A program made the position numbers and the translations under genes. Shown here piece after piece: positions 54,718 through 62,897 of a stretch of DNA of 64,000 nt (position 1 is its first letter; each line of letters opens with the position of its first letter). The notes below the pieces were generated by a model, which did not search any database, was not told where the DNA came from, and saw only the letters and a program-made list of their open reading frames with translations. Source of the stretch: Paenibacillus sp. MBLB1832 (GTDB lineage: Bacteria > Bacillota > Bacilli > Paenibacillales > NBRC-103111); NCBI RefSeq assembly GCF_032271945.1, contig NZ_CP130319.1, forward strand, positions 1,445,001 through 1,509,000, read 5' to 3'.

Positions 54718-54775
54718 ATGAAAGCTGCGTGATTGGTTCTCTGCTCGAGAAGGGGAATCATCACGCAGCTTTACT
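54718..54775 (+). terminator. Long hairpin between gerM and rph
   Basis: A 13-bp perfect stem pairs 54721-54733 with 54760-54772, with a nested inner stem. The T run is short, so read-through into rph is possible. Confidence 0.75.
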
Positions 54776-54939
54776 CATTTACGGCATCCCGCCTCAAGAC
54801 TTGCAGATGAATGAAACTTAAATTAGTATTAGGTTTCCAAGATGTTTTACAGGGGCTTTTACAAAAGGGCTGTACTACATTACAATGGGGCTTAAGGACT
54901 AGTGTTTCTGATGGAAGTTACAGGAGGAGAAAGACATTG

Positions 54940-55698
54940 ATGAGAATTGGCGGAAGAACGGATCAAGAACTGCGACCGATGCAAATTACCCCTCATTATA
55001 TAAAACATGCTGAAGGCTCGGTGCTTATTGAGGTCGGGGATACGAAAGTCATTTGCACCGCAACCGTCGAGGAACGTGTTCCTCCTTTTATGAAAGGGCA
55101 AGGTAAAGGCTGGGTCACGGCTGAATATTCTATGTTGCCGAGGGCAACTCAAGTTAGGAATCAACGTGAAGCGGCGAAAGGTAAGCTTGGCGGACGTACG
55201 ATGGAAATCCAACGTTTGATCGGGCGGGCTTTACGTTCCGTTGTGAATTTGGAAGCGTTAGGCGAGAGATCCATTACTCTTGATTGTGATGTGATTCAAG
55301 CTGATGGGGGTACTCGTACAGCTTCCATTACAGGTGCTTTCGTAGCGATGGCGTTTGCGATCAATAAGCTCGCGACAGATAAGCATCTAGCGAAGTTCCC
55401 GATCAATGATTTCCTCGCTGCAGTCAGTGTTGGTGTCATCGGTGATACGCCGAAACTGGATCTGAATTATGAAGAAGATTCCAAGGCGAAAGTGGATATG
55501 AACGTTGTCATGACCGGGCAAGGTCAATTCGTGGAAGTGCAAGGAACAGGTGAAGATGCGCCGTTTTCCCGCAAGGAATTGGATGAACTGCTCGCCTTGG
55601 CGGAATCGGGTATTCAAACGATGATCGAGGTGCAAGCGGGCGTATTGGGTCCGATTGCTGATCGTATTCGAGGTGCACAGCATGCGGCTTCCCAGTAA
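54940..55698 (+). CDS. rph: Ribonuclease PH
   Basis: 252 residues from ATG 54940; the TTG just before it is equally well placed relative to AGGAGG. The RNase PH core is complete: [49 protein letters not shown] and [19 protein letters not shown]. It trims the 3' ends of tRNA precursors using phosphate. Its 3' end overlaps the start of rdgB by 17 bases, as a coupled pair. Confidence 0.96.
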   Translation: MRIGGRTDQELRPMQITPHYIKHAEGSVLIEVGDTKVICTATVEERVPPFMKGQGKGWVTAEYSMLPRATQVRNQREAAKGKLGGRTMEIQRLIGRALRSVVNLEALGERSITLDCDVIQADGGTRTASITGAFVAMAFAINKLATDKHLAKFPINDFLAAVSVGVIGDTPKLDLNYEEDSKAKVDMNVVMTGQGQFVEVQGTGEDAPFSRKELDELLALAESGIQTMIEVQAGVLGPIADRIRGAQHAASQ

Positions 55699-56326
55699 TT
55701 TTGTCGTCATTGCAACGAGAAATGAAGGTAAGGTCAAGGAATTTGCCAAGCTTTTTGAGGCCAAAGGCTACAAGGTTCGAAGTTTGGCGGACTATACAGA
55801 TCTACCCGAAATTGTTGAGAGCGGTACAACCTTTGCAGAAAATGCCCGTATCAAAGCGCAAATTATTTCGGCACATCTCCATGTACCTGTACTGGCCGAT
55901 GATTCAGGATTATGCGTTGCAGCGCTCGGTGGGGCGCCAGGTGTGTATTCAGCACGCTATGCTGGTGAGAATGCGACGGATGCTGATAACAACGCCAGGT
56001 TATTGCAAGCTTTACTAGAACTCGGTGAGGAGCATGCACCTGCTGAACAGGACGGACATCCTAAGATGCTGAGCGAGGCATCCTTTGTATGCGCGCTTAC
56101 CTTGATTGATCCTGTCGCCAATGAAGTGATTGAAGCTGAGGATGTGTGCCAAGGGTACATTATCCAAGAGGGTCGGGGAGAAAGCGGCTTCGGCTATGAT
56201 CCGTTGTTCTACATCCCTACGCTTGGTCGTACTATGGCGGAGCTTACTGTAGAAGAAAAAAACGAAATGAGCCATCGTGCTAAAGCGCTGCGCAAGTTTC
56301 TGGACCAGCTTCCTGATCAAACCTAA
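55682..56326 (+). CDS. rdgB: XTP/dITP diphosphatase (RdgB/HAM1 family)
   Basis: 214 residues from ATG 55682, with GAGGTG 7 bases upstream. [13 protein letters not shown] at the N terminus, then [20 protein letters not shown] (about 66-85) and GFGYDPLFY (about 172) are the family signatures. It hydrolyses non-canonical purine nucleoside triphosphates and keeps them out of DNA. The rph-rdgB order matches Bacillus (rph-ysnA). An acidic insert ([12 protein letters not shown]) lies in the middle. Confidence 0.95.
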   Translation: MRLPSNFVVIATRNEGKVKEFAKLFEAKGYKVRSLADYTDLPEIVESGTTFAENARIKAQIISAHLHVPVLADDSGLCVAALGGAPGVYSARYAGENATDADNNARLLQALLELGEEHAPAEQDGHPKMLSEASFVCALTLIDPVANEVIEAEDVCQGYIIQEGRGESGFGYDPLFYIPTLGRTMAELTVEEKNEMSHRAKALRKFLDQLPDQT

Positions 56327-56330
56327 AATG

Positions 56331-56374
56331 AAAGACCTGCACGTACGTCATTGACGTCATGCAGGTCTTTTTTA
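56331..56374. terminator. Bidirectional terminator between rdgB and the asparagine synthetase gene
   Basis: An 11-bp stem pairs 56331-56341 with 56360-56370 and is followed by TTT; an inner palindrome (TGACGTCA) lies in the loop. It serves two convergent genes. Confidence 0.9.
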
Positions 56375-58216
56375 CCGAATGGAAATGTGATACGTACGCA
56401 GCCACATATCCACTTGGGCCAAATACGCGAATAACTGCGGTCCTGTCATCAATTGGCCGAACCACGGGAGGTTGAAGTCATTGGCATCCGAGGAGGCCAG
56501 TGCGCGAATCTTTTTGACATCGATAAAAGGCAGGAGCGGAGATGTGGGATCATCCAAAATTTCCAACACCCATTTGCGCACAGCAGTTAAATAATTGGGA
56601 TTATGTGTTTTAGGATAAGGACTCTTCTTCCTCGTCAACACATCTTCAGGGAGAACGCCGCGCAGCGCTTTACGCAGTATGCCTTTTTCACGGTCTCCCG
56701 AAGTTTTGATTTCCCACGGAATGTTCCACACATATTCCACTAAACGGTGATCGCAGAATGGAACCCGGACCTCGAGTCCAACTGCCATACTCATACGATC
56801 CTTACGATCGAGAAGTGTAGGCATGAACCGTGTAATATTCAGATAGGACATTTCCCTCATCCGATTCTGGCTCTTCGTTTCTCCTGCTAAGCGAGGCACC
56901 TCGCTTAAGGCTTGCTGATAGCGATTTTCCACATACTCGACTGGCTTAATCCAATCAATGAAATCTGGCGCAAGCAAGTCGACGCGACTCGGCAGCTTCA
57001 AGGACCAAGGGAAGGTGTTTGCTTCCAAGGCTTCTTCGCTATGGAACCACGGATAGCCACCGAATATTTCGTCGGCTGCCTCTCCTGAAATCGCAACGGT
57101 GGCTTCCTTCTTGATTTCGCGGCAGAATAAATAGAGAGAGCCATCCACATCTGCCATTCCTGGCGTATCGCGGGCTAGAACAGCGGCTTTAAGCGATTCA
57201 ACGAGCTCGGGTGTGTCGAACTCAATGTAATGATGCTCCGTGCCCAAATGGTCGGTCATCCGCTTAATCCATGGCGCATCGGAGTTGGGTTGAAACACAT
57301 TAGCTTTGAAATGCTTATCATTATCCTTGTAATCGACGGAGAAGGTATGAAGCGGACCTTGCCCGCTCTCCTGGTAATGCGCCGCAGCCAGAGCTGTAAG
57401 CGCGCTGGAATCGAGCCCACCTGACAGGAGTGTGCAGATCGGAACGTCTGAAACGAGTTGACGCTGCGCAGTGTCACGTAACAATTGTTGAACTTGAGCC
57501 GCGGTAGCATCAATATCATCGCCGTGCGCATGGCTTTCAAGCTTCCAATACGTACGAACGGATAGTCCATTCCTATCAAAAATGGCAAATTGACCTGGCT
57601 TGAGCTCAGACATGTTCCGATAAATCCCATGTCCAGGCGTCCGTGCCGGCCCAACGGCGAAAATTTCAGCGAACCCTTCCGCGCCAACCTCCGCTTTGAA
57701 ATCAGGATGAGCGAGGATTGCTTTCGGTTCTGAACCAAAGAGAAGCACACTATCCTGATGAGAATAAAAAAGCGGCTTTACGCCGAGTCTGTCACGAACG
57801 AGTGTCAGTGACTGTTCTTGGTCATTCCAGGCCGCGAAGGCGAAGATGCCGTTCAACCGATCCACGCAAGCGACTCCCCACTCGATAAATGCGACCAAGA
57901 GCACTTCTGTGTCACAAGTGGTGCGGAACTGATGGCCGCGAAGCTCGAGCTCTTTTTTCAGCTCAGGTGCGTTATAAAGTTCGCCATTATATACGATGGT
58001 ATACGTATAATCACCTTGTTTGCGGATCATCGGCTGAGCGCCGTTCTCAGGATCCATGACACTTAGACGCCGGTGTCCGAGGGCACAGTGCTGCGAAATC
58101 CAAGTGCCCGAAGCATCGGGTCCACGCAGGTGGAGCGTTTCCGTCATATTTTCTAGAATGGACGGGTACCCGGTCAAGTCTTTCCGCCAATCTATCCAAC
58201 CCGTTATTCCGCACAT
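56372..58216 (-). CDS. asnO: Asparagine synthetase (glutamine-hydrolysing), AsnO type
   Basis: 614 residues from ATG 58216, so that the catalytic Cys is residue 2 (MCGITGW); GGAAGGAA lies just upstream. The N-terminal class II glutaminase domain contains LRGPDASGTW and IVYNGELYNA. The synthetase domain carries the ATP loop LLSGGLDSSALTAL (about 262) and GEAADEIFGGY. The length equals B. subtilis AsnO (614), the sporulation-linked paralogue, and differs from AsnB (632). It converts aspartate and glutamine to asparagine. It is transcribed as a single gene. Confidence 0.92.
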   Translation of the reverse strand: MCGITGWIDWRKDLTGYPSILENMTETLHLRGPDASGTWISQHCALGHRRLSVMDPENGAQPMIRKQGDYTYTIVYNGELYNAPELKKELELRGHQFRTTCDTEVLLVAFIEWGVACVDRLNGIFAFAAWNDQEQSLTLVRDRLGVKPLFYSHQDSVLLFGSEPKAILAHPDFKAEVGAEGFAEIFAVGPARTPGHGIYRNMSELKPGQFAIFDRNGLSVRTYWKLESHAHGDDIDATAAQVQQLLRDTAQRQLVSDVPICTLLSGGLDSSALTALAAAHYQESGQGPLHTFSVDYKDNDKHFKANVFQPNSDAPWIKRMTDHLGTEHHYIEFDTPELVESLKAAVLARDTPGMADVDGSLYLFCREIKKEATVAISGEAADEIFGGYPWFHSEEALEANTFPWSLKLPSRVDLLAPDFIDWIKPVEYVENRYQQALSEVPRLAGETKSQNRMREMSYLNITRFMPTLLDRKDRMSMAVGLEVRVPFCDHRLVEYVWNIPWEIKTSGDREKGILRKALRGVLPEDVLTRKKSPYPKTHNPNYLTAVRKWVLEILDDPTSPLLPFIDVKKIRALASSDANDFNLPWFGQLMTGPQLFAYLAQVDMWLRTYHISIR

Positions 58217-58406
58217 AGACGTTCCTTCCTTTCTTCGTGAAGAGAGCATAATGATAAAGGGTATGCACATGGAAGGTTTTAAATGTCTGTCCAGAAGACG
58301 GCAGTTGCAAGCGGGACGCGGTTTTTGTGAGGAAGCTGACTAAATTTAGATGCCGCGTGACATTCTATAGAGGTAATGCCATTCTTTATTCAGGAGGCGA
58401 GTGCTC

Positions 58407-58520
58407 ATGGATAGTCATTTCATTAGCAAGCTGCATGAGAAGCAGAGGAAAGCCGAGAAGAATAAAAGGACGCAAGGTGACGGTCATCCAGGTAAAAATT
58501 TGCCTCATAACATGCACTAA
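58407..58520 (+). CDS. Small protein, DUF4023-like
   Basis: 37 residues: a short helical, Lys-rich protein beginning MDSHFISKLHEKQRKAEKN and ending with NLPHNMH. A very good CAGGAGG ribosome site lies 9 bases upstream. It resembles the DUF4023 family of tiny Bacillus/Paenibacillus proteins, function unknown. A perfect 13-bp hairpin follows at 58541. It is often missed because of its size. Confidence 0.75.
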   Translation: MDSHFISKLHEKQRKAEKNKRTQGDGHPGKNLPHNMH

Positions 58521-58540
58521 CGTCTTATGGCATGAACAAG

Positions 58541-58571
58541 AGCCTGCAGGGATTCAATCCCTGCAGGCTCA
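58541..58571 (+). terminator. Perfect hairpin after the DUF4023-like gene
   Basis: AGCCTGCAGGGAT pairs perfectly with ATCCCTGCAGGCT (13 bp, 3-base loop). No T run follows on the plus strand. Confidence 0.65.
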
Positions 58572-58675
58572 TCATATGGCATTTATTGGTGGGGTTAACT
58601 AGCATAACGTGAATCTAAATCCTCCATACTAGGATAGCGTTCATCCTATGACATAAAAGGAGTTGTTATAGCCAC

Positions 58676-58807
58676 ATGGGTAAAAAGAAAAGTATGAGTC
58701 AAAGAATACAAAGTACCATCGATCACTCCAAGCAATCTTCCCGTATACAATCGAATCTGGACTCTACAGAGCCTGGTCATCTGCCACCGAACAGGCCGCA
58801 TGTTTAA
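58676..58807 (+). CDS. Small basic protein of unknown function
   Basis: 43 residues beginning MGKKKSMSQRIQSTIDHSKQ and ending in PPNRPHV. AAAAGGAG lies upstream, though 13 bases from the ATG, which is longer than usual. It is Ser-, Gln- and Lys-rich and hydrophilic, like small spore or cytosolic proteins, but I do not recognise it. A terminator with a strong T run follows 15 bases later, supporting a real transcript end. Confidence 0.55.
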   Translation: MGKKKSMSQRIQSTIDHSKQSSRIQSNLDSTEPGHLPPNRPHV

Positions 58808-58821
58808 TAAACTCTATAATG

Positions 58822-58855
58822 AACCTTTGCTGGCTCCCAGCAAGGGTTTTTCTAT
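58822..58855. terminator. Terminator between the small-protein gene and metE
   Basis: A 12-bp stem (one G-T pair) joins 58822-58833 with 58837-58848 and is followed by TTTTT on the plus strand. The metE stop lies at its right edge. Confidence 0.85.
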
Positions 58856-61152
58856 AAAGATATCAATTGGCTACGGCTGGCTCGAATCCGCTTTGCTGCT
58901 TCAACCATAACCTCGAGGGCGGAAATGGTTTCTTGTTTTCCTCTTGTTTTTAACCCGCAGTCTGGATTAATCCAGAATAGCTCTGGCTCAAGCACCTGAA
59001 GCGCACGATCAATCATCTCGACCATCTCTGTAACAGAAGGAACGCGCGGACTGTGGATATCATAGACGCCCAGCCCGATGCCTTGATCATACACATGCTC
59101 CTCGAAGCTGTGAATCAGCTCTCCGTGGCTTCTGGAGGTTTCAATGGAGATAACATCGGCATCCAGGGCACGGATAGCGTCGATAATATCATGGAACTCA
59201 CAATAGCACATGTGGGTATGAATTTGCGTACCGTCCTTCACTGTAGATGTCGATAAGCGGAACGCAAGAACAGCCCAGTCCAAGTACGCCTGCCAGTCCT
59301 TTTTCTTAAGAGGCAAGCCTTCACGCAAAGCAGGTTCATCGACCTGAATCATCTCAATCCCGGCTTGTTCCAAAGCTTCTACTTCCTGACGCAGCGCCAA
59401 AGCGATTTGATAAGCAACCTGTTCGCGAGTGATGTCGCTTCGAACGAAGGACCAATTCAAAATCGTGATTGGGCCTGTCAACATGCCTTTTACGGGCTTA
59501 CTCGTCAACGACTGTGCGTATTTCGTTTCTTTGACAGTCATCTCCTGAACAAAGGACACATCCCCGAAAATGACAGGCGGCTTCACACAACGGGAACCAT
59601 AAGACTGCACCCAGCCATTGGATGTAAAAGCGAACCCGTCCAGCTTCTCTCCGAAAAATTCAACCATATCCGTTCGCTCGAACTCGCCATGAACCAGCAC
59701 ATCTAGACCAAGCTTTTCTTGTAAAAGAATCCATTCAGAGATTTGCTCTTGAATGAACGCTTCGTACTGCGCAGGTGTCCATTCGCCGCTTCTCCAATTT
59801 TTCCTCGCGTTACGGACTTCCGTTGTTTGCGGGAACGAACCGATCGTGGTTGTTGGCAGAAAAGGCAGCTGCCATTTCGCAGCCTGTAGGCTTCTACGCG
59901 AAGCGAAATCGCTATTTCTTGTGGATGGCTGCTGTTGTAGGTTAGCTACTGCCAGTTGGACTTCCGGTTTGTTCCGGTACGAAGATGCATTGAGCTTTGT
60001 AATGACCGTTTGATTCATGTCCAATTCCAATTGGACGAAATCTTGTCCATGTTGGGTGGCTTTACTCAAGATGGTGAGTTCAGCAAGCTTCTCTTCCGCG
60101 AAAGCAAGCGCATCACGCAAGACGGGCGCTAATTTGGTTTCCTTGCGTTTGGAAACCGGAACATGCAATAAACTGGAGGATGGTTGCAACAGCATCCGTT
60201 CGTAAGGAACAATTGCAGATAAATGATCAAGGAATTCCAACTGCGTCTGCAAGTCCGATTGCCAAATATTGCGGCCATCCACGAGGCCAACGCCTAATAA
60301 TTTATTTTCAGGGAAGCCGTATGTTTGAATGTTTTTCCAGTTCAATTCAAATCCATGGACGAAGTCCAGGCCGATCACATGTACAGGCAGTTGGCTAATC
60401 GCTTGGTAGTGTTCAACGGCATCGAAATACGTTTGAAGCACGATCTTCAATTTTGGCGCTGCGGCAGTCAGTGTAGCAATGATACTGCTTACTCGGCTAA
60501 TATCGGCATCGCTCAAGGACTGAACCAGGATTGGCTCGTCGATTTGCAGCCATTCTACGCCTTCTTCCTCAAGCTCAGTAACGATGCGCACATAGAGAGG
60601 CAAGAAAGCACTGATCAACTGATCAATCTCAGCTGGCTGATAACCTTTTGCTAGTTTCAAGAACGTGAATAGCCCCAGTAGAACTGGCTTGCCTTGAATG
60701 CCGAGCTGAAGCTTCGCTTCGCGATACGCTTGAAGCGGTTTGTTGATGGTGAGCTGGGGCTGCACATCTTGCAGCTCGGGTACAATGTAGTGATAATTCG
60801 TATTGAACCATTTGGTCATTTCACAAGCTGTTGCGCCTTGACTGCCGCGCGCCATGGCATAGTACGTGGAGAGGGGAACTTCGCCTCCTTCATACGGGAA
60901 ACGCTTCGGAACAATGCCGAACATCGTGGCTGTATCCAGCACGTGATCGTACAGGCTGAAGTCACCGACAGGGATCAGGTCAATCCCTTTCTGCTGCTGG
61001 ACTCGCAGATTGTTCAGTCGAATCGCCTCAATCTGCTGTGTGAATTCGCCTTCCTCCAGCTTGCCTGCCCAGAAAGCCTCTAGCGCCTTCTTCCATTCCC
61101 GATTTTCACCAATTCTTGGGTATCCTAAATTACTGCTTAACAATGCGCACAT
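58852..61152 (-). CDS. metE: Cobalamin-independent methionine synthase
   Basis: 766 residues, starting MCALLSSNLGYPRIGENREWKK, with GGAGGAGG upstream. The N-terminal half is the duplicated barrel. The C-terminal half holds the zinc ligands in HTHMCYC (about 650) and NPDCGLKTRG (about 735), with TTTIGSFPQT near 440. It transfers a methyl group from methyltetrahydropteroyl-triglutamate to homocysteine without vitamin B12. Its long leader carries a cobalamin riboswitch and terminator, so it should be turned off when B12 is plentiful and a B12-dependent enzyme can take over. Confidence 0.97.
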   Translation of the reverse strand: MCALLSSNLGYPRIGENREWKKALEAFWAGKLEEGEFTQQIEAIRLNNLRVQQQKGIDLIPVGDFSLYDHVLDTATMFGIVPKRFPYEGGEVPLSTYYAMARGSQGATACEMTKWFNTNYHYIVPELQDVQPQLTINKPLQAYREAKLQLGIQGKPVLLGLFTFLKLAKGYQPAEIDQLISAFLPLYVRIVTELEEEGVEWLQIDEPILVQSLSDADISRVSSIIATLTAAAPKLKIVLQTYFDAVEHYQAISQLPVHVIGLDFVHGFELNWKNIQTYGFPENKLLGVGLVDGRNIWQSDLQTQLEFLDHLSAIVPYERMLLQPSSSLLHVPVSKRKETKLAPVLRDALAFAEEKLAELTILSKATQHGQDFVQLELDMNQTVITKLNASSYRNKPEVQLAVANLQQQPSTRNSDFASRRSLQAAKWQLPFLPTTTIGSFPQTTEVRNARKNWRSGEWTPAQYEAFIQEQISEWILLQEKLGLDVLVHGEFERTDMVEFFGEKLDGFAFTSNGWVQSYGSRCVKPPVIFGDVSFVQEMTVKETKYAQSLTSKPVKGMLTGPITILNWSFVRSDITREQVAYQIALALRQEVEALEQAGIEMIQVDEPALREGLPLKKKDWQAYLDWAVLAFRLSTSTVKDGTQIHTHMCYCEFHDIIDAIRALDADVISIETSRSHGELIHSFEEHVYDQGIGLGVYDIHSPRVPSVTEMVEMIDRALQVLEPELFWINPDCGLKTRGKQETISALEVMVEAAKRIRASRSQLISL

Positions 61153-61200
61153 GTGGTGGCCTCCTCCATTTGTTTAACCGTTCTAGCTTGCTTTTCATGC

Positions 61201-61248
61201 AAAAAAAAGGGCATCTCTAACCTTGTTGGAAAAGGTTAAAGATACCCC
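61201..61248 (-). terminator. Riboswitch-controlled terminator before metE
   Basis: On the minus strand a ~16-bp stem (GGGGTATCTTTAACCTT with AAGGTTAGAGATGCCC) is followed by eight T. It lies between the cobalamin riboswitch and the metE start, where it forms the expression platform. Confidence 0.92.
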
Positions 61249-61299
61249 GTGTATGTGTGTACAGTGGTTACGATCTCTAACACCTCCCTATCTCCCGTA

Positions 61300-61500
61300 G
61301 GTAAATCAGTGCTGTCAGAACAGGCAGGTCTCCTGGCTCCAGAATCGTCGTCCTACGCTTGCCTTCCCAATCGTTTGATCAGTGGCTTAAGCAGCGTCGG
61401 ACTCCTCTGTTACAGTGGCGGGACCGCGTCGGTATTGCACCGAACTTCCCTTTTAAGCTCTAGTCGTAGTAAACGATCAAGAGCACCTATTCCCACAATA
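61300..61500 (-). promoter_or_regulatory. Cobalamin (AdoCbl) riboswitch upstream of metE
   Basis: Read on the minus strand, all hallmark blocks of the class appear in order: GGTGCTCTTGATC, AAAAGGGAAG, TCGGTGCAAT, GCGGTCCCGCCACTGTAA, AGTCCGACGCTGC, TAAGCCACTG, and the B12 box region AGCCAGGAGACCTGCC. Binding of the cofactor should favour the terminator that follows. This is a textbook arrangement for repression of the B12-independent enzyme. Confidence 0.95.
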
Positions 61501-61513
61501 TGCAATTGTGAAT

Positions 61514-61541
61514 ACTATACATGAATTCGAAGATCATGCAA
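61514..61541 (-). promoter_or_regulatory. Likely promoter of the metE leader
   Basis: Read on the minus strand, TTGCAT (61541-61536) and TATAGT (61519-61514) are 16 bases apart. Transcription would begin near 61507, just before the riboswitch. Confidence 0.55.
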
Positions 61542-61593
61542 AGACTTTTTGTTAGGCGCCTGCTGCTGAACGCTCCTAACACGTCTACAAATG

Positions 61594-61626
61594 CAAAAAG
61601 AGACCGCGATTTCTCGCGATCTCTTG
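61594..61626 (-). terminator. Terminator of the tRNA-Arg gene
   Basis: On the minus strand a 10-bp GC-rich stem (AGAGATCGCG with CGCGGTCTCT) is followed by TTTTT, about 10 bases after the tRNA 3' end. Confidence 0.88.
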
Positions 61627-61635
61627 TCTTGCAAA

Positions 61636-61709
61636 CGTCCCAGGAGGGATTCGAACCCCCGACCGCACGCTTAGAAGGCGTGTGCTCTATCCAGCTGAGC
61701 TACTGAGAC
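61636..61709 (-). tRNA. tRNA-Arg (anticodon TCT)
   Basis: A full cloverleaf on the minus strand: acceptor GTCTCAG/CTGGGAC, D arm AGCTCAGCTGGATAGAGC, anticodon stem CACGC/GCGTG with loop CTTCTAA (TCT), and T arm GGGGGTTCGAATCCCTC. CCA is not encoded. It reads AGA codons. Confidence 0.96.
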
Positions 61710-61874
61710 ATACCTCACTTCTTACCGCCTGGACGAGATCCGTTTGGCGAAGCAAGAGTTATAATATCATAACGTTTTATACGAAGTCAACACTTCATTT
61801 CAGATTAATTTTTGCAATCCCATGGATGATGGAGTAAACTGTCACAAGCGAGACCACGAACCGAGGTGATCCCT

Positions 61875-62786
61875 TTGTCTGATCCATCTTTGGATAATGT
61901 TATTCTTTTTCCGAAAACTGAAAAGTTCTATGAAGACGAACTTACCAAGCTGCTGCGGGCAGAACGGTATCAAGAAGCGCTCGAGATGCTAACTTTTCTT
62001 TTGCAGTTTCCAGGCGTCGATCGGGATAAATCCGACCAATGGGAAGCGCTGCGTCACTGGCTGCTCACGATGTTTCCCGAGACGATGTTTCCATCATCGG
62101 AATCGTTGGCAGAGGATGCAGAGGAAGAATCCGCCTTGCTGCGTCAGTATATTCAAGACAAAACGGCAGCTGACGATGGCGCCTTTGTCAATAAGCTGAA
62201 AACGATGCTCCAAGAGGGTACGTTGGAAGCCCAGGTGAATGCTCTAGACCAACTGGCCTATATTGAACAGCCTGAGGTCAGTCAATTCGTGAAGGCATGG
62301 CTGTGCGAGAGACCAAGACATCCGCATATTCAGTTCAAGGCGCTGCAAGCGCTGAAACAAATGGGGGAGCAGGGGATGATCGAATTTCCCAAAAACGGTA
62401 AAATCGTGCTGGTGGAGATTGAGGAGACACCCCTCACCGCGGAAGATTTTCCATCCCGCATTCGTGATATGATTCGAAGAGTCGGGGACATTAGTGAAAT
62501 AAGCCAGCCTGACTTTGTCTACTTCGCATCTCAGACCTGGCAAGAGTTCTTAGCCTACGCGTACGGGACGTCGATTTACACGGAGTTGCTTAGAACGGAA
62601 GAAAGCGCGGTAGATGTGTGGGCTTCGGCGCTGCATGCAATTTTGCAGGAAAAATTATTTGGAACTGGCGAGCGTGAACAATTGCTAGAGACGTACGGGA
62701 TAGTCGACGGCATGGCTTTGCAATGGAAGCGGGCGCATAACGTACTCAGCGCGTTTGTGAAGCAGTTTACACCTAATCCGACTTAG
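61875..62786 (+). CDS. ysoA: YsoA-like TPR/HEAT-type helical protein
   Basis: 303 residues from TTG 61875, with GAGGTGA 5-6 bases upstream; GTG 61866 lies in that site. The protein is helical, with a TPR-like N-terminal part (KLLRAERYQEALEMLTFLL) and a HEAT-like middle (QVNALDQLAYIEQPEVSQFV). In Bacillus a TPR protein, YsoA, lies directly before tig, which supports the name. Its molecular role is unknown; the neighbourhood (trigger factor, then usually clpX) hints at protein quality control. Confidence 0.72.
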   Translation: MSDPSLDNVILFPKTEKFYEDELTKLLRAERYQEALEMLTFLLQFPGVDRDKSDQWEALRHWLLTMFPETMFPSSESLAEDAEEESALLRQYIQDKTAADDGAFVNKLKTMLQEGTLEAQVNALDQLAYIEQPEVSQFVKAWLCERPRHPHIQFKALQALKQMGEQGMIEFPKNGKIVLVEIEETPLTAEDFPSRIRDMIRRVGDISEISQPDFVYFASQTWQEFLAYAYGTSIYTELLRTEESAVDVWASALHAILQEKLFGTGEREQLLETYGIVDGMALQWKRAHNVLSAFVKQFTPNPT

Positions 62787-62800
62787 GCAGATAACGTGCC

Positions 62801-62828
62801 TTGAAATGAAAATGTTATATGGTATAAT
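62801..62828 (+). promoter_or_regulatory. Sigma-A promoter of tig
   Basis: TTGAAA (62801-62806) and a perfect TATAAT (62823-62828) are 16 bases apart, about 70 bases before the tig start. Confidence 0.75.
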
Positions 62829-62897
62829 AGAATGGTTATAATGAGCTTAACGTGAAAACTATTAGTCAAGGTACATTTTTGGAGGGGAAGGCATAAA

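Noticed and set aside
61201..61500. T-box or S-box (SAM) leader for metE
   Set aside because: Conserved blocks match the cobalamin class, and no T-box AGGGTGGNACCGCG-type sequence or SAM-I core was seen.
61249..61524. 91-codon plus-strand frame over the metE leader
   Set aside because: It lies entirely antisense to the cobalamin riboswitch, whose conserved blocks fully account for the sequence.
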